A stretch of DNA of 64,000 nt from JBCCGG01 sp039029395 (GCA_039029395.1 JBCCGG010000011.1:60439-124438), one strand, 5' to 3'. Positions 42,926-51,925 are shown, numbered from the stretch's first letter. Numbers and translations: made by a program. The notes: generated by a model from the sequence alone, not told the origin.

Positions 42926-44238
42926 CGCTCGTCGCGGGCGCGCCACAGGTCCCAGGCCATGCGGGCGCGCACGCCCAAATCCAGGAACGGCCGCAGCGGC
43001 AGGCGGCTGGGCGCGCCTAAGCTCGTCATGTCCGCGATCAAGGGGTTGTCCTCGCCACACGCCATGTCGGCGGCGAGCATGCCCGAGGTGGTGCCCTTGG
43101 CGACCCCGACCGCGTTCTGGCAGACCGCCGCCCAGACGTTGGACGAAACCCGGCCGAAGCCCGGCGCATGATTTTGCGAGAGTACGATGTAGCCGGTCCA
43201 AGTGTGCTCCATCTCCACCTCCGGCAGCATGGGAAAACGCCCGTCGAAGAGCTGCTTGTGGTCTTGGCGCACGACCGCGCGCCGCGCATCCGACTGCCGG
43301 AAACTGGGACAATAGTGGATGTTCTGGCGCATCAGGATGCGGTGGTCCCGGGTAAAGCGCATGGTCACGCCGGCAAAGGCGTTGGCCGGCGTCAGGCCCC
43401 AGTCGTCCTCGCCGCCGAGAGCGGCACGCTCCTCGGCGGTCAGGCGCCGGCTTAAGCTGGCATGGGCGGCGAACACCAGCAACCGGCCCCGGTAGAAACC
43501 GAACTGCTCGGCGAAGGCGTTGACCGCGAGGATCATCTTAGGCGCGAAGAGACTGCCCCGGGGGGTGGTCAGGCGGATACCGTTGTCCTGCGCGAGCTCG
43601 GTCACCGGGCTCTGCTCGTAGAGGGTGACGCCCTCGGGCAGGCTGTCGGCCAGGCCGCGGCACAAGGCCGCCGGGTTGAGCAGCACGCAGCCGGGCGTGT
43701 CAACGCCTGCGCTATAGTACTCGGTGCCCAGCTTGTCCTTCAGCGCCGCACGGTCGAGCCATTGATAAGGCTCGCCGAGCGCCTCCAACTCCTGGGCGAA
43801 GGGCTCGAGAACCTGCTTGGTGCCAGCCTCGGAGACCGCGCAGTGGACCTTGCCTCGGCGGCTCCAGTCGCAGGCGATGTCATGGTGCTCAACCTGCTCT
43901 TCCAGGCGCGCGATACCGGCCCGGGCCAGGCGCAGGAAGCGGCGCGAGCCCTCGAGCTCCTCCAGGGAGCCGCCGACGTTGTGGGGCAGGTCGATCGCGA
44001 AACCGGAGTTGCGGCCCGAAGCGCCCTCGCCGACCTCCTGGGCCTCGACCAGGGCGATGGACTCGTTCGGTCTGAGCTCGGCCAGGCGCCGGGCCGCGCT
44101 TAGGCCCGCGAAGCCGGCGCCGAGCACGATCCAGTCGGCTCTCTGATCGCCCTCCAACGCGGGGCGCGGGGTGCGCGGCGGCAGGAGGCGGCTCCAGCCG
44201 TTGGTGCTGTCGTCGCCGGGAAGGGTTTTGATCTTCAT
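42922..44238 (-). CDS. FAD-dependent oxidoreductase, DadA/PuuB-like
   Basis: 438-residue amino-acid/amine oxidase of the DAO family, ATG at 44238. The FAD motif is GAGFAG near residue 42, followed by EGASGRNSGFAIDLPHN, a block typical of PuuB/OrdL-type gamma-glutamylputrescine oxidases. Its start overlaps the stop of the upstream cupin gene (ATGA), so the pair is translationally coupled. It probably oxidises a secondary amine. Its C-terminal end overlaps gene B by 4 bp on the other strand. Confidence 0.83.
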   Translation of the reverse strand: MKIKTLPGDDSTNGWSRLLPPRTPRPALEGDQRADWIVLGAGFAGLSAARRLAELRPNESIALVEAQEVGEGASGRNSGFAIDLPHNVGGSLEELEGSRRFLRLARAGIARLEEQVEHHDIACDWSRRGKVHCAVSEAGTKQVLEPFAQELEALGEPYQWLDRAALKDKLGTEYYSAGVDTPGCVLLNPAALCRGLADSLPEGVTLYEQSPVTELAQDNGIRLTTPRGSLFAPKMILAVNAFAEQFGFYRGRLLVFAAHASLSRRLTAEERAALGGEDDWGLTPANAFAGVTMRFTRDHRILMRQNIHYCPSFRQSDARRAVVRQDHKQLFDGRFPMLPEVEMEHTWTGYIVLSQNHAPGFGRVSSNVWAAVCQNAVGVAKGTTSGMLAADMACGEDNPLIADMTSLGAPSRLPLRPFLDLGVRARMAWDLWRARDER

Positions 44239-44618
44239 TGTTCCGAGTCTCCAGCGGCCTCCCGCTCGGCCCAATTGACCGGATGAATCGCATAGGCGAC
44301 CAAGGCCTCGTCCGCTTCGTAGACCAGTTCGGTGCCGGCCGGCAGCCAGAGGCTGTCCTTGGGGCCGGCTTCCAGGCGCTGATCGCCGATTTGTACCGCG
44401 AGCCGGCCCTCGAGCACGATCAGCACTTCGTCGTAGCGCACCTGCCAAGGGATCCGCGCGCCCGTCATGCGCACCAAGCCCGCCCCCAGCTCCGTGCCCT
44501 GCTCAGCGCCGGCGACCGGCGCCAGCTGGGCCATCTCGCCGTAGGCGAAGCGGGGCACGAACTCCAAATCGGCGAAGCGCGCCACCCGCGCCGGCGCTTT
44601 GGTGTCGCTTATGGTCAC
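44235..44618 (-). CDS. Cupin-domain protein (EutQ-like)
   Basis: Single-domain cupin of 127 residues, GTG start at 44618 after a purine-rich AAGGGGGG stretch. The barrel spans about 45-115 (QVRYDEVLIVLEGRLAVQIGDQ, SLWLPAGTELVYEA). The metal-binding His of classical cupins is largely missing, as in EutQ-type members. Coupled to the downstream oxidase; it may be a small isomerase, a sensor or a stabilising partner. Confidence 0.75.
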   Translation of the reverse strand: MTISDTKAPARVARFADLEFVPRFAYGEMAQLAPVAGAEQGTELGAGLVRMTGARIPWQVRYDEVLIVLEGRLAVQIGDQRLEAGPKDSLWLPAGTELVYEADEALVAYAIHPVNWAEREAAGDSEQ

Positions 44619-44781
44619 CTGGCCCCCCTTTTCCTTCGTTCAATCCCGACGCACGCCACGCCCGTGAGCGCCTATACGGCCCAGTTTGTCACGCGCCGCG
44701 GGATCCACCACTTCGAACAGGCTCACCCAATCATGGCCACCCACCCTCCATGGCGGACGGCGGTCCGGCCCAGGAAAGCGG

Positions 44782-44851
44782 CACGCACGAGCCACGTCCA
44801 TACAGCAATGCATTGAGCCATGCAATAGTGTATGGACGTGGCTCGTGCGTG
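44782..44851. repeat. Long inverted repeat, 22-bp arms
   Basis: Arms 44782-44803 and 44830-44851 are perfectly complementary (containing CACGAGCCACGTCCATAC). The 26-nt spacer can itself form TGCAT/ATGCA pairs. The inner edges of both arms carry the GTATGGACG word also found at the 45160 palindrome. It could be a terminator-like hairpin, an operator, or a small mobile palindrome. Confidence 0.65.
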
Positions 44852-44914
44852 TCTAAGCCTCGCTTGGCTGACTGGGACTGCCGCCCCTGAGGTTTTTGGT
44901 CTCTGTGCTGCCGA

Positions 44915-44931
44915 AAACGACCCCGTCGTTT
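44915..44931. other. Hairpin AAACGAC-CCC-GTCGTTT
   Basis: Perfect 7-bp arms around CCC, with CCG/CGG extending the stem across one mismatch. Role unknown; possible terminator or operator. Confidence 0.4.
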
Positions 44932-45159
44932 ACGGTTCTGGGCCAAACTAGACCACAGGGCAGCAATCTCAGCCTCTTGTCACCCCAACTCCATGCTTAG
45001 GCCAGCAGTCCGAGCCCATGGCCGTGGAAGCACTTCCACCGCAGAGCGCCCAGGAGCCCAGCGGCTGTTTGACCTGCCTGCGCGTCCGCTGCGCCAGCAA
45101 GCCAGCCATTGATCTCTTAGGGATGACATCTATCGCCAGTACATGATTGCATGGCACAG

Positions 45160-45171
45160 TACACTAGTGTA
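45160..45171. promoter_or_regulatory. Palindrome TACACTAGTGTA, candidate TetR operator
   Basis: Perfect 12-bp palindrome, 170 bp before the TetR start and followed by TGGACG. Size and symmetry fit a TetR-family operator. The TAGTGTATGGACG word it begins is repeated at 44826-44838 near the cupin operon, suggesting a shared regulator. Confidence 0.5.
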
Positions 45172-45340
45172 TGGACGAGACATTGTTATGGACCTTCCGC
45201 GCGTCGCGAGCTTCGTCGGATGGGCGGGCTCTTTCTCACCCGGGACCGCGGCGCGGCCAGGCGTCGAACTACGCAGCAGTCGGTTAGCACGGCCAGCAAT
45301 GTGACCGGTCAGCTAGCCCAGAGAAACGATCGAAAGGCCG

Positions 45341-46003
45341 ATGACCATGGGCGAGGCGCGCAAAAAAGCCTGGAGTGAGGCGGACCTGGAAGCCGGTCTG
45401 GGGCGCAGCTTGCAACCGGCCGACTGGATCCGTGTCGGACTGGAATTGCTAGTCGAGCGCGGCGTCGGCGCCGTACGCGTGACCCGATTGGCCGAGGCCC
45501 TGGACGTCACCCGGGGCAGCTTCTATTGGCACTTCAAGGACCGAGACGACCTGCTGCGCGCCCTGATCGCCCATTGGGAGCGCACCAACACCGCCGCCCT
45601 GGTGGAGGCCGCCAAGAGCGCCCCGGACCTGGCCAGCGGTATCCTGGAGTTGTTCGAGGTCTGGGTCGACTTGAAACGCTTCGATCCGCGCCTGGATTCC
45701 GCCCTACGGGACTGGGGCCGGCAAGACGACGCCGTGCACCAGGCGGTGGCCGCGGCCGACCAGGGCCGCATCGCGGCGATCGCCGGGCTCTACGAGCGCA
45801 ACGGCTTCACCTACGACGAATCTTTCGTGCGCGCCCGGGTGATCTACTTCGGCCAGGTCGGCTACTACGCGCTCGATCTGAACGAAAGCCTGGCCAAGCG
45901 CTGCCGCTATCTCGAGCCCTACTTCGAGGCCTTCACCGGGCGCAGCCTGGACCCGGCCGCGGCCGCGGCCTTCCGCGATAAGCACCTTGGGAGCAGCCAA
46001 TGA
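45341..46003 (+). CDS. TetR/AcrR family regulator
   Basis: 220-residue regulator with the TetR N-terminal HTH (about 24-70; VRVTRLAEALDVTRGSFYWHFKDRDDLLRAL) and an all-helical ligand-binding domain. Its stop overlaps the start of mttB by 4 bp, so regulator and enzyme are co-expressed. Its operator may be the TACACTAGTGTA palindrome upstream. Confidence 0.88.
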   Translation: MTMGEARKKAWSEADLEAGLGRSLQPADWIRVGLELLVERGVGAVRVTRLAEALDVTRGSFYWHFKDRDDLLRALIAHWERTNTAALVEAAKSAPDLASGILELFEVWVDLKRFDPRLDSALRDWGRQDDAVHQAVAAADQGRIAAIAGLYERNGFTYDESFVRARVIYFGQVGYYALDLNESLAKRCRYLEPYFEAFTGRSLDPAAAAAFRDKHLGSSQ

Positions 46004-47553
46004 CCAGTCTTGCCGCTGAGCCGCAGCGCCGGGGCCGCCGAAGGCGACGCCCGGACAGCCCAGACACGTCGGCGCCCGCGGGCCCCAACCTGCGCCGCTT
46101 GACCAATCCCTTCCCGGCCATGGAGCTGCTTTCGGCCGACCAGGTTGAGGCAATCCACGAGACCTCGCTCACCATTCTCGAGGAGCTCGGCATTCGGGTG
46201 CTGCATGACGAGGGCCGGCGGCTGCTCGCCGCCGCCGGGTGCCTGGTCGACGAGTCCGACTTTCAGGTACGCTTCGACAAAGGCCTGGTCATGGAGACCA
46301 TCGCCAAGGCGCCCAGTGTGGTTGAGCTGGTACCGCGCAACCCAGCGCGCGCGGTCTCCATGGGTGGCAATGGGGTCGCATTCGCTACGGTCGGCGGCCC
46401 GCCCAACGTCTCGGACCTGGAGGGCGGCCGGCGCGCCGGCACCCTTGCCGCCTTCGAGGACTTCATGCGCCTCGGCCAGAGTTTCGACGTAGTCCACCTG
46501 ATGTCGCCGGCGGTCGAGCCGATCGACCTGGCGCCGGGCTTGCGCCACCTTGCGATGAGCCGGGCCATGATGGTGCTGACCGACAAAGTGCCCTTCATTT
46601 ACAGCCGGGGCACCCAGGCGGTCGCCGATAGCTTCGAGATCCTGCGTCTGGCCCACGGTTTGGACCGGGGTGGCTTCGCCGCGCAGCCCCACTGCTTTAC
46701 CGTGGTCAACGCCAACTCGCCCCGTCAGCTCGATTGGCCCATGACCCAGGGCATCATCGATTTTGCCCAGGCCGGCCAGCTTATGGTGTTGACCCCCTTC
46801 ACCCTGGCCGGCGCCATGGCCCCGGTGTCGGTCGCCGGCGCGCTCGCCCAACAAAACGCGGAAGCCCTGGCCGGCCTGGCGCTCGCCCAGATCGTGCGGT
46901 CCGGCGCACCGGTCATGTACGGCGGGTTCACCTCGAACGTGGATATGAAGTCGGGCGCGCCGGCCTTCGGCACGCCGGAGTATGTCCAAGCCGCTTTCGC
47001 CTCGGGCCAGCTGGCCCGGCGCTACGGCCTGCCTTGGCGCTCGTCCAACGTCAACGCCTCGAACGCACCGGACGCCCAATCGGCCTACGAATCCCAAATG
47101 GCGATCTGGGGCGCCTTGCTCGGCAAGGCGAACCTGCTGCTGCATGGCGCGGGCTGGCTCGAGGGCGGGCTGACCGCCTCCTACGAGAAATTCATCATCG
47201 ACGTGGAGATGCTGCAGATGATGGCCCACGTGTTCGAGCCAATGGCCTGCGACGAAGGCGCGCTGGCATTGGAGGCCGTGCGCGAGGTCGGGCCTGGAGG
47301 CCATTACTTCGGCGCGGCACACACCCTGGCGCGCTATCAGACCGCCTTTTACCCGCCGATCCTGTCCGACTGGCGCAACTTCGAGACCTGGTCCGAGACC
47401 GGCAGTGAGGACACCGCGAGACGGGCCCACCGGATCTACAAGGAGACCCTACGGAATTTCCAGCCGCCGCCCCTGGAAGACGAGCGGCGCGCGGCAATCG
47501 ACGATTTCGTGTCCCGGCGCACGGCCGAAGGCGGGGCGGATCTGGAGAGCTGA
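46000..47553 (+). CDS. Trimethylamine methyltransferase-family protein (MttB, non-pyrrolysine type)
   Basis: 517-residue TIM-barrel protein of the MttB superfamily. The reading frame has no internal TAG, so no pyrrolysine is used; such members (for example MtgB) demethylate quaternary amines like glycine betaine or proline betaine to a corrinoid protein. VNANSPRQLDWPM and GAPAFGTPEYVQAAFASGQLARRYGLP are typical blocks. The N-terminus is Arg/Pro-rich (about 1-30). No corrinoid protein gene adjoins it. It lies 13 bp from convergent doeB. Confidence 0.85.
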   Translation: MTSLAAEPQRRGRRRRRPDSPDTSAPAGPNLRRLTNPFPAMELLSADQVEAIHETSLTILEELGIRVLHDEGRRLLAAAGCLVDESDFQVRFDKGLVMETIAKAPSVVELVPRNPARAVSMGGNGVAFATVGGPPNVSDLEGGRRAGTLAAFEDFMRLGQSFDVVHLMSPAVEPIDLAPGLRHLAMSRAMMVLTDKVPFIYSRGTQAVADSFEILRLAHGLDRGGFAAQPHCFTVVNANSPRQLDWPMTQGIIDFAQAGQLMVLTPFTLAGAMAPVSVAGALAQQNAEALAGLALAQIVRSGAPVMYGGFTSNVDMKSGAPAFGTPEYVQAAFASGQLARRYGLPWRSSNVNASNAPDAQSAYESQMAIWGALLGKANLLLHGAGWLEGGLTASYEKFIIDVEMLQMMAHVFEPMACDEGALALEAVREVGPGGHYFGAAHTLARYQTAFYPPILSDWRNFETWSETGSEDTARRAHRIYKETLRNFQPPPLEDERRAAIDDFVSRRTAEGGADLES

Positions 47554-47566
47554 GCGCAAGCCTTCG

Positions 47567-48562
47567 TTAAATGTCCTGGGCGATCAGACCCAGAAAATCT
47601 CCCGGCGCGATCAGCACCTTGTGGCTGCGGCCGATCAAGGTGCCGGCGGTGCCGGCCCGATAGACCTCGGGCGGGCGCTCGGGACGCGCCGGGAAGTGGA
47701 TCTGGCCGATCGCGTCTCCCTTCGCGACCGGCTGGTCCAAGTCGACCAGGGCCTCGTAGAGCCCGGCCTCCTCGGCGATCGCGTAGCAGCCGGCGTCCGG
47801 CATGTGCATGACCCGGGACGCCCGAGCTGGCGGCGGGGCCTCGGTCGCACCCATGTGGCCCAAAAAGCCGGCGACCGCGCGCTCGGCGATGGCGACTGTA
47901 TCCGTCGTCGTGGTGCCGCCGCCGCCCAGCTCCGTGCTGACGAAGACCCGGCCAGCTTCCTCCACCGCGGTGTCCAGCATGCCGGCCGCGTCGAGCTCAA
48001 CCAGCTCCAGGGTGATCGGCGCGCCTGCCGCCAGGGCGGCCTCCTTGCAGCGGGCGGTCAGCTCCGGGTCCTCGAGGCGGTGGTAGGCGGCGAAGGGCGA
48101 GAAAGTCATGGTCTTGCCGCCCGAGTGGATGTCCATCAGCCCTTGGCAACGGGGGATGATCTTTTCCTGCACGAAGTGGGCGATCATCTGGGTCACGCTG
48201 CCGTCGCGTTTGCCCGGGTAGGCCCGGTTCATGTTGACCCCGTCGATCGGTGAAACCCGGGTGCCGGCCATGACCGCGGGAAAATTAAGCGCCGGGATTA
48301 CGATCACCCGGCCCGAGACCTGCTCGGGTTCAAGGGCGCGCACCAATTTCAGTAGCGCAATCGGCCCTTCGTATTCATCGCCGTGATTGCCGCCGGTCAA
48401 AACCACGGTCGGCCCGGTGCCACCGGCGATCGAGACGATCGGCAGGTGAACCGCGCCCCAACCGGACTCGTTGTGGGAATGGGGAATGCTCAAATGGCCG
48501 AACTGCTTGCCCTCGGCCTCCAGATCGATGGAAACGCTCACCTTGGGTTCGGTAGTGGCCAT
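47567..48562 (-). CDS. doeB: N-acetyl-diaminobutyrate deacetylase DoeB
   Basis: Second ectoine-catabolic enzyme, removing acetate from N-alpha-acetyl-L-2,4-diaminobutyrate; a zinc enzyme of the AstE/AspA (M14-like) family, 331 residues. Zinc ligands are His60 and Glu63 in GGNHGDEYEGP and His146 in MDIHSGG. GVNMNRAYPGKRDG and FVSTELGGGGT are DoeB-like blocks. In many genomes doeA and doeB are adjacent; here they bracket a 45-kb region. Confidence 0.88.
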   Translation of the reverse strand: MATTEPKVSVSIDLEAEGKQFGHLSIPHSHNESGWGAVHLPIVSIAGGTGPTVVLTGGNHGDEYEGPIALLKLVRALEPEQVSGRVIVIPALNFPAVMAGTRVSPIDGVNMNRAYPGKRDGSVTQMIAHFVQEKIIPRCQGLMDIHSGGKTMTFSPFAAYHRLEDPELTARCKEAALAAGAPITLELVELDAAGMLDTAVEEAGRVFVSTELGGGGTTTTDTVAIAERAVAGFLGHMGATEAPPPARASRVMHMPDAGCYAIAEEAGLYEALVDLDQPVAKGDAIGQIHFPARPERPPEVYRAGTAGTLIGRSHKVLIAPGDFLGLIAQDI

Positions 48563-48590
48563 GATCGATCATCCGCTCGGCGCCAGCGAA

Positions 48591-48627
48591 AACGGGTGGA
48601 GTGTGCGTAACGCTCACTCCACCCGTT
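48591..48627 (-). terminator. Strong hairpin between the cold-shock gene and doeB
   Basis: Arms 48591-48603 and 48615-48627 (AACGGGTGGAGTG type) are perfect, with GCGT-A-ACGC closing the apex after one mismatch. On the minus strand it runs into a TTTT stretch, so it probably ends the cold-shock transcript. It could also lie in the doeB leader, 29 bp before its start. Confidence 0.65.
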
Positions 48628-48800
48628 CGCCAGTGGCGCAGGTTCCAAACTTTGGTGGGGATCCTGACCCGATCTCGCCGAAGGCCGAAGCCGTTCTTCA
48701 AAATCGGACCCTAGTGTCCGCGCAACCGCCGAAACGGCCGCTTCATCGGAGCATCAGGGTGTCGCGGAGCTGGGGGCGCAACCTCGAGGGTTCGAGGCAG

Positions 48801-49010
48801 TTAGTCCAGGGCGACCAGGTTCTCCGCCGAGGACTTGCCGTTCCGGCCGGGCACGAGCTCGTACTCGACCTTCTGTCCTTCACGCAGGGTGGATAGACCA
48901 GCGCGCTCGACGGCGGAGATGTGGACGAAAGCGTCCTTGGAGCCGTCGGCAGGCTGGATAAATCCATAGCCCTTGATCGAATTAAACCACTTCACGGTAC
49001 CAGTTGGCAT
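48801..49010 (-). CDS. Cold-shock protein (CspA family)
   Basis: 69-residue single CSD protein, ATG at 49010 after AAAGGAC. RNP1-like KGYGFIQP and RNP2-like DAFVHISAV are intact. Binds single-stranded nucleic acid as an RNA chaperone. It appears monocistronic: a terminator-like hairpin follows, and the 215 bp upstream to the next gene can hold a long cold-shock-type leader. Confidence 0.93.
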   Translation of the reverse strand: MPTGTVKWFNSIKGYGFIQPADGSKDAFVHISAVERAGLSTLREGQKVEYELVPGRNGKSSAENLVALD

Positions 49011-49225
49011 ATCTTGTCCTTTCAAACCAACGAGATGTCTCAGCGCCGCCCCCGGCGACGACAAGTGATCCCGGGCCACCACTCCCTTCGGCGATGGCCG
49101 AGGCGAGAATAAGCAACTCCCTCAGCAAACACCAAGAAAATGTGCAGCCGCTGCCCCTCGTTTCGGACATTCCCGACCAATGTGCAAGGGGAATCTGAAA
49201 AAAGGAGGCTCTAAGGTGCCGAAGC

Positions 49226-50119
49226 TCAGAGCTGATCGGGCGCCATGCGCCGCTCTCGGTGCAGGATGAAAAGGCCGCTCGCCATGATCAATCCGGCCCC
49301 GGCCAGGTCCGCCAAGTCCGGCACTTCGGACCAAATTAGATAGCCCAGCACGGCGGCGAGCACCACGCCGCTATACTTGAAGGGCGAGATCAGGCTGGCG
49401 TCGGCATAGCGCAAAGAGTCGGTCAAGCAAAACAGACCGAAAGTGAAGGCAAGCCCCGCGCCGGCCAGAAGTGCGAAGTCGTCGAGGCCCAGCGGCTCCC
49501 AGTCAAAGGCCGCGACCGGAAGGGCGCAGAGCGTCACCGCGAGGCTTGAGTAGGCGAGAATGGAGACCGAGGTCTCGCCGACCACCAGGCGCCGGGTCAC
49601 CAGGTCGCGCAGGGCGGTCAGAAGCGACGCCGCGAGGGGCACCAACAGCAGCCAGGAGAAGCCGCTTTGGTCCGGCCAAAGAATGAGGACGGTGCCGAGG
49701 AAGCCCAAAAGCACGGCGCCCCAGCGCCGCCAACCAACGCGTTCGCCAACAATCAGCGGCGCTAGCGCGGTGACGAACAGCGGGTTGGTGTATATGATGA
49801 TGACACAGATTGAGAGCGGCAGGCGCGACAGGGAGAAGACGAACAGAAAGAGCGCGCCGACCAACAGCCCAGCGGACAGGGCCTGCCCGCTGGCGCTGCG
49901 CACCGCCATCGCCTTCCAGCCGCCGGCGCGCATCACCAGGAAGGCGATCGGCAGCAGCACGAAAAGCCCGCGCAGGAACACCGCTTGGCCGAGCGGATGC
50001 TCAAGCACGACTGCCTTGATGGCGGCATCGTTCAGGGTGATCAAGCCGGTGCCGGCGAGCACCAATGCGATGCCCCGGGAGGGGTGCTCGACGCGCTCTC
50101 TTGCGCCGCGCGCGCTCAC
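49226..50119 (-). CDS. EamA/DMT-family transporter 2
   Basis: 297 residues, GTG start at 50119 overlapping the stop of the previous EamA gene (GTGA). Ten hydrophobic helices in two EamA repeats; IYTNPLFVTALAPLIVGERVG closes the first repeat. Probably an inner-membrane metabolite exporter; the tandem pair may form a heterodimer or have separate substrates. Confidence 0.85.
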   Translation of the reverse strand: MSARGARERVEHPSRGIALVLAGTGLITLNDAAIKAVVLEHPLGQAVFLRGLFVLLPIAFLVMRAGGWKAMAVRSASGQALSAGLLVGALFLFVFSLSRLPLSICVIIIYTNPLFVTALAPLIVGERVGWRRWGAVLLGFLGTVLILWPDQSGFSWLLLVPLAASLLTALRDLVTRRLVVGETSVSILAYSSLAVTLCALPVAAFDWEPLGLDDFALLAGAGLAFTFGLFCLTDSLRYADASLISPFKYSGVVLAAVLGYLIWSEVPDLADLAGAGLIMASGLFILHRERRMAPDQL

Positions 50120-51042
50120 GGCCGTGATCTGCGCGGTCGTACGAGAACCAGACCGAGAAGCATCAAGCCGAGCGCCGCCCAGATGTACGGCGAGTGGCGC
50201 TCGCCGAACAGCACCATGCCCCATAGCACGCCGGCCAAGGTGATGACGTAGGCGGTCTGGCTGGCGAAGACCGCGCCTGAGCTGCGGATCACGGTCAGGA
50301 AGATCGTGTAGGCGCCGGCGCTCGCCACCGCCATGCCGCAGGCCGCCCACTGGACCGGCCCCCAAGGGACAAAAAGCGGCACCACGGCGTCGGCGGCAAA
50401 GGCGAGCGGTGCCAGCACCAGGGCCGCCGAGAACTGCCGGCCGCAGCTCAGCGCCAGGGAGTCCTGGCCCGGAGGGCGCCGCACCGCGACGTAAAGATTC
50501 TCCGCCGACATGGAGACGCTGCAAGCCATGGCGAGCAGCACCCAGGGCGCTAGGTTGGCGCCGGGCAAAGCACTTTCGGGCAGCACCAGAAGGGCAACGG
50601 CAGCGAACCCGGCGAACACGCCCATGAGGCGTAGGGCCTCGACCCGCTCGACCCGGAACAGGGCGGCCAGGCCATAGGTGAAGAGCGGCATGGTCGCAAA
50701 GGCCATGGAGACGACGCCGGCTGGCAGGTACCTGGCAGCCCAAAACAAGCCGACCGCCGGAAAAGCCAGACCGATTACCCCGCACACCAGATTGAAACGC
50801 AGCACCGGCGGGGTGACCCGAGGCGGGCGACCGCGCAGAATTGCCAGGGCAAGCAAAAAGACGCCGGCGAAACTGGCCTGCCAAAGGGCCAGCCCGATCG
50901 GATGCCCGCCGTGCCCGACCGCCAGCTTTGCCAGGTTGAGTCCACCGCCCCAGGCCGCGCCCATGATGAGCAGCAGCGCAAAGACCCGAAGCCGATTGGC
51001 TTCGCTGAGCGTGACCTCGCCTTGGCGTCCACCCGGCTCCAT
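50116..51042 (-). CDS. EamA/DMT-family transporter 1
   Basis: 308-residue ten-helix drug/metabolite transporter with two EamA domains (MGAAWGGGLNLAKLAV at the start; VIRSSGAVFASQTAYVITLA in the second half). First gene of a two-gene operon with transporter 2, 4-bp overlap. The downstream gene is not a shadow: each has its own full set of helices. Substrate unknown. Confidence 0.87.
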   Translation of the reverse strand: MEPGGRQGEVTLSEANRLRVFALLLIMGAAWGGGLNLAKLAVGHGGHPIGLALWQASFAGVFLLALAILRGRPPRVTPPVLRFNLVCGVIGLAFPAVGLFWAARYLPAGVVSMAFATMPLFTYGLAALFRVERVEALRLMGVFAGFAAVALLVLPESALPGANLAPWVLLAMACSVSMSAENLYVAVRRPPGQDSLALSCGRQFSAALVLAPLAFAADAVVPLFVPWGPVQWAACGMAVASAGAYTIFLTVIRSSGAVFASQTAYVITLAGVLWGMVLFGERHSPYIWAALGLMLLGLVLVRPRRSRP

Positions 51043-51134
51043 GATCGGCCTGGACCCTCCCCAAAAAGAAGAGTCTCGGCTCTATCACCAATTAAAGAAG
51101 CTGGGTAGCCCCTAAGCCGGCGGGATTTGCGCGC

Positions 51135-51734
51135 TCAGCCCGAATCGAGCGCGCGCCAGAAACGGTTCAACAAGATCAGCGCGAAGACCGGCGCGCCGAT
51201 CGCGGCGGCGACCAGAAGCCAATCGGCCAGGCCGAGCCACAACAGAACCGGCACCACCACCATGCCGTCGTCCGGGTCGATGCCGGCCAGGCCTTGAAGC
51301 TCGCCGGCCCGCTCGCCCGCCATGGCCTCGAGGCGCAAAACGATCAGCAGGATCGCCGTGACCGAAAGGCCGGCGATCAGACCCATAAAGAGCGCCCAGT
51401 CGCCCAGCGCGCTGCTGGAGAGGCCAAGACCCAGGGCGAAGAAGATCACCGCGTTGCAGGTGCCGTCGGCCATGAGGTCGAACTTGTGACCCCACGGCGT
51501 GGTCTTGCCGCCCAGCCGGGCGAGCTCGCCGTCGGCCCGGTCGAGAAACAGGGAGATCAAGAACAAGCCGGCCGCCCAATTCCAGAGATCTTGCGGGCCG
51601 AACGCGATCAGCCCGGCCGCCCCCAGCCCGCTGGCCAAGCGCAGCGTGGTCAGGTGATTGGGCGTAACCGGCGTAGCAACCAAGGGCCGCACGGCGCCGC
51701 GCACCGCGCGATGGATCCAGGTATTATGGCTCAT
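51135..51734 (-). CDS. CDP-alcohol phosphatidyltransferase
   Basis: 199-residue integral membrane enzyme, ATG at 51734 with GAGGGG upstream. The CDP-OH-P motif is complete: DGELAR, eight residues, then GHKFDLMAD, so all three metal-binding Asp are present. It transfers a phosphatidyl or similar group from a CDP-linked donor to an alcohol; the substrate cannot be told. It lies between an EamA operon and a divergent HpnN-like gene. Confidence 0.87.
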   Translation of the reverse strand: MSHNTWIHRAVRGAVRPLVATPVTPNHLTTLRLASGLGAAGLIAFGPQDLWNWAAGLFLISLFLDRADGELARLGGKTTPWGHKFDLMADGTCNAVIFFALGLGLSSSALGDWALFMGLIAGLSVTAILLIVLRLEAMAGERAGELQGLAGIDPDDGMVVVPVLLWLGLADWLLVAAAIGAPVFALILLNRFWRALDSG

Positions 51735-51925
51735 GACCCCTCGAAATCGGACAAAAGGTGATCTAAAGAGGAAACCCGTCAACTTATAGCCGCCAATCGG
51801 AATTTCAACAGTGATCCATATCATAGGGCTGTGAATATCCGACTTGGTGTGCGAAACAGCTGGAAGGATTGCCCCCGCTTCGCTTCTTTAGGGTGAAGCT
51901 CCTAAGACTCGGTGAATGACCGCTC

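Larger units (their letters stand above)
44619..45340. other. 700-bp noncoding region rich in palindromes
   Basis: No convincing gene is present. Apart from the palindromes listed separately, a 13-bp word TAGTGTATGGACG occurs twice in direct orientation (44826-44838 and 45165-45177), with most of it also inverted at 44795-44803. The region must hold promoters for the cupin operon and for the TetR-mttB operon. Confidence 0.5.

Noticed and set aside
44640..45340. Possible tRNA, attachment site or insertion-sequence remnant
   Set aside because: No cloverleaf, no transposase fragment and no target-site duplication could be found; the inverted repeats are better explained as operators or hairpins.
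49226..51091. Single 621-residue reading across both EamA genes
   Set aside because: Its first half is out of frame with the real transporter 1. Only the second half (from the GTG at 50119) is a real protein, with two separate genes joined by a GTGA overlap.
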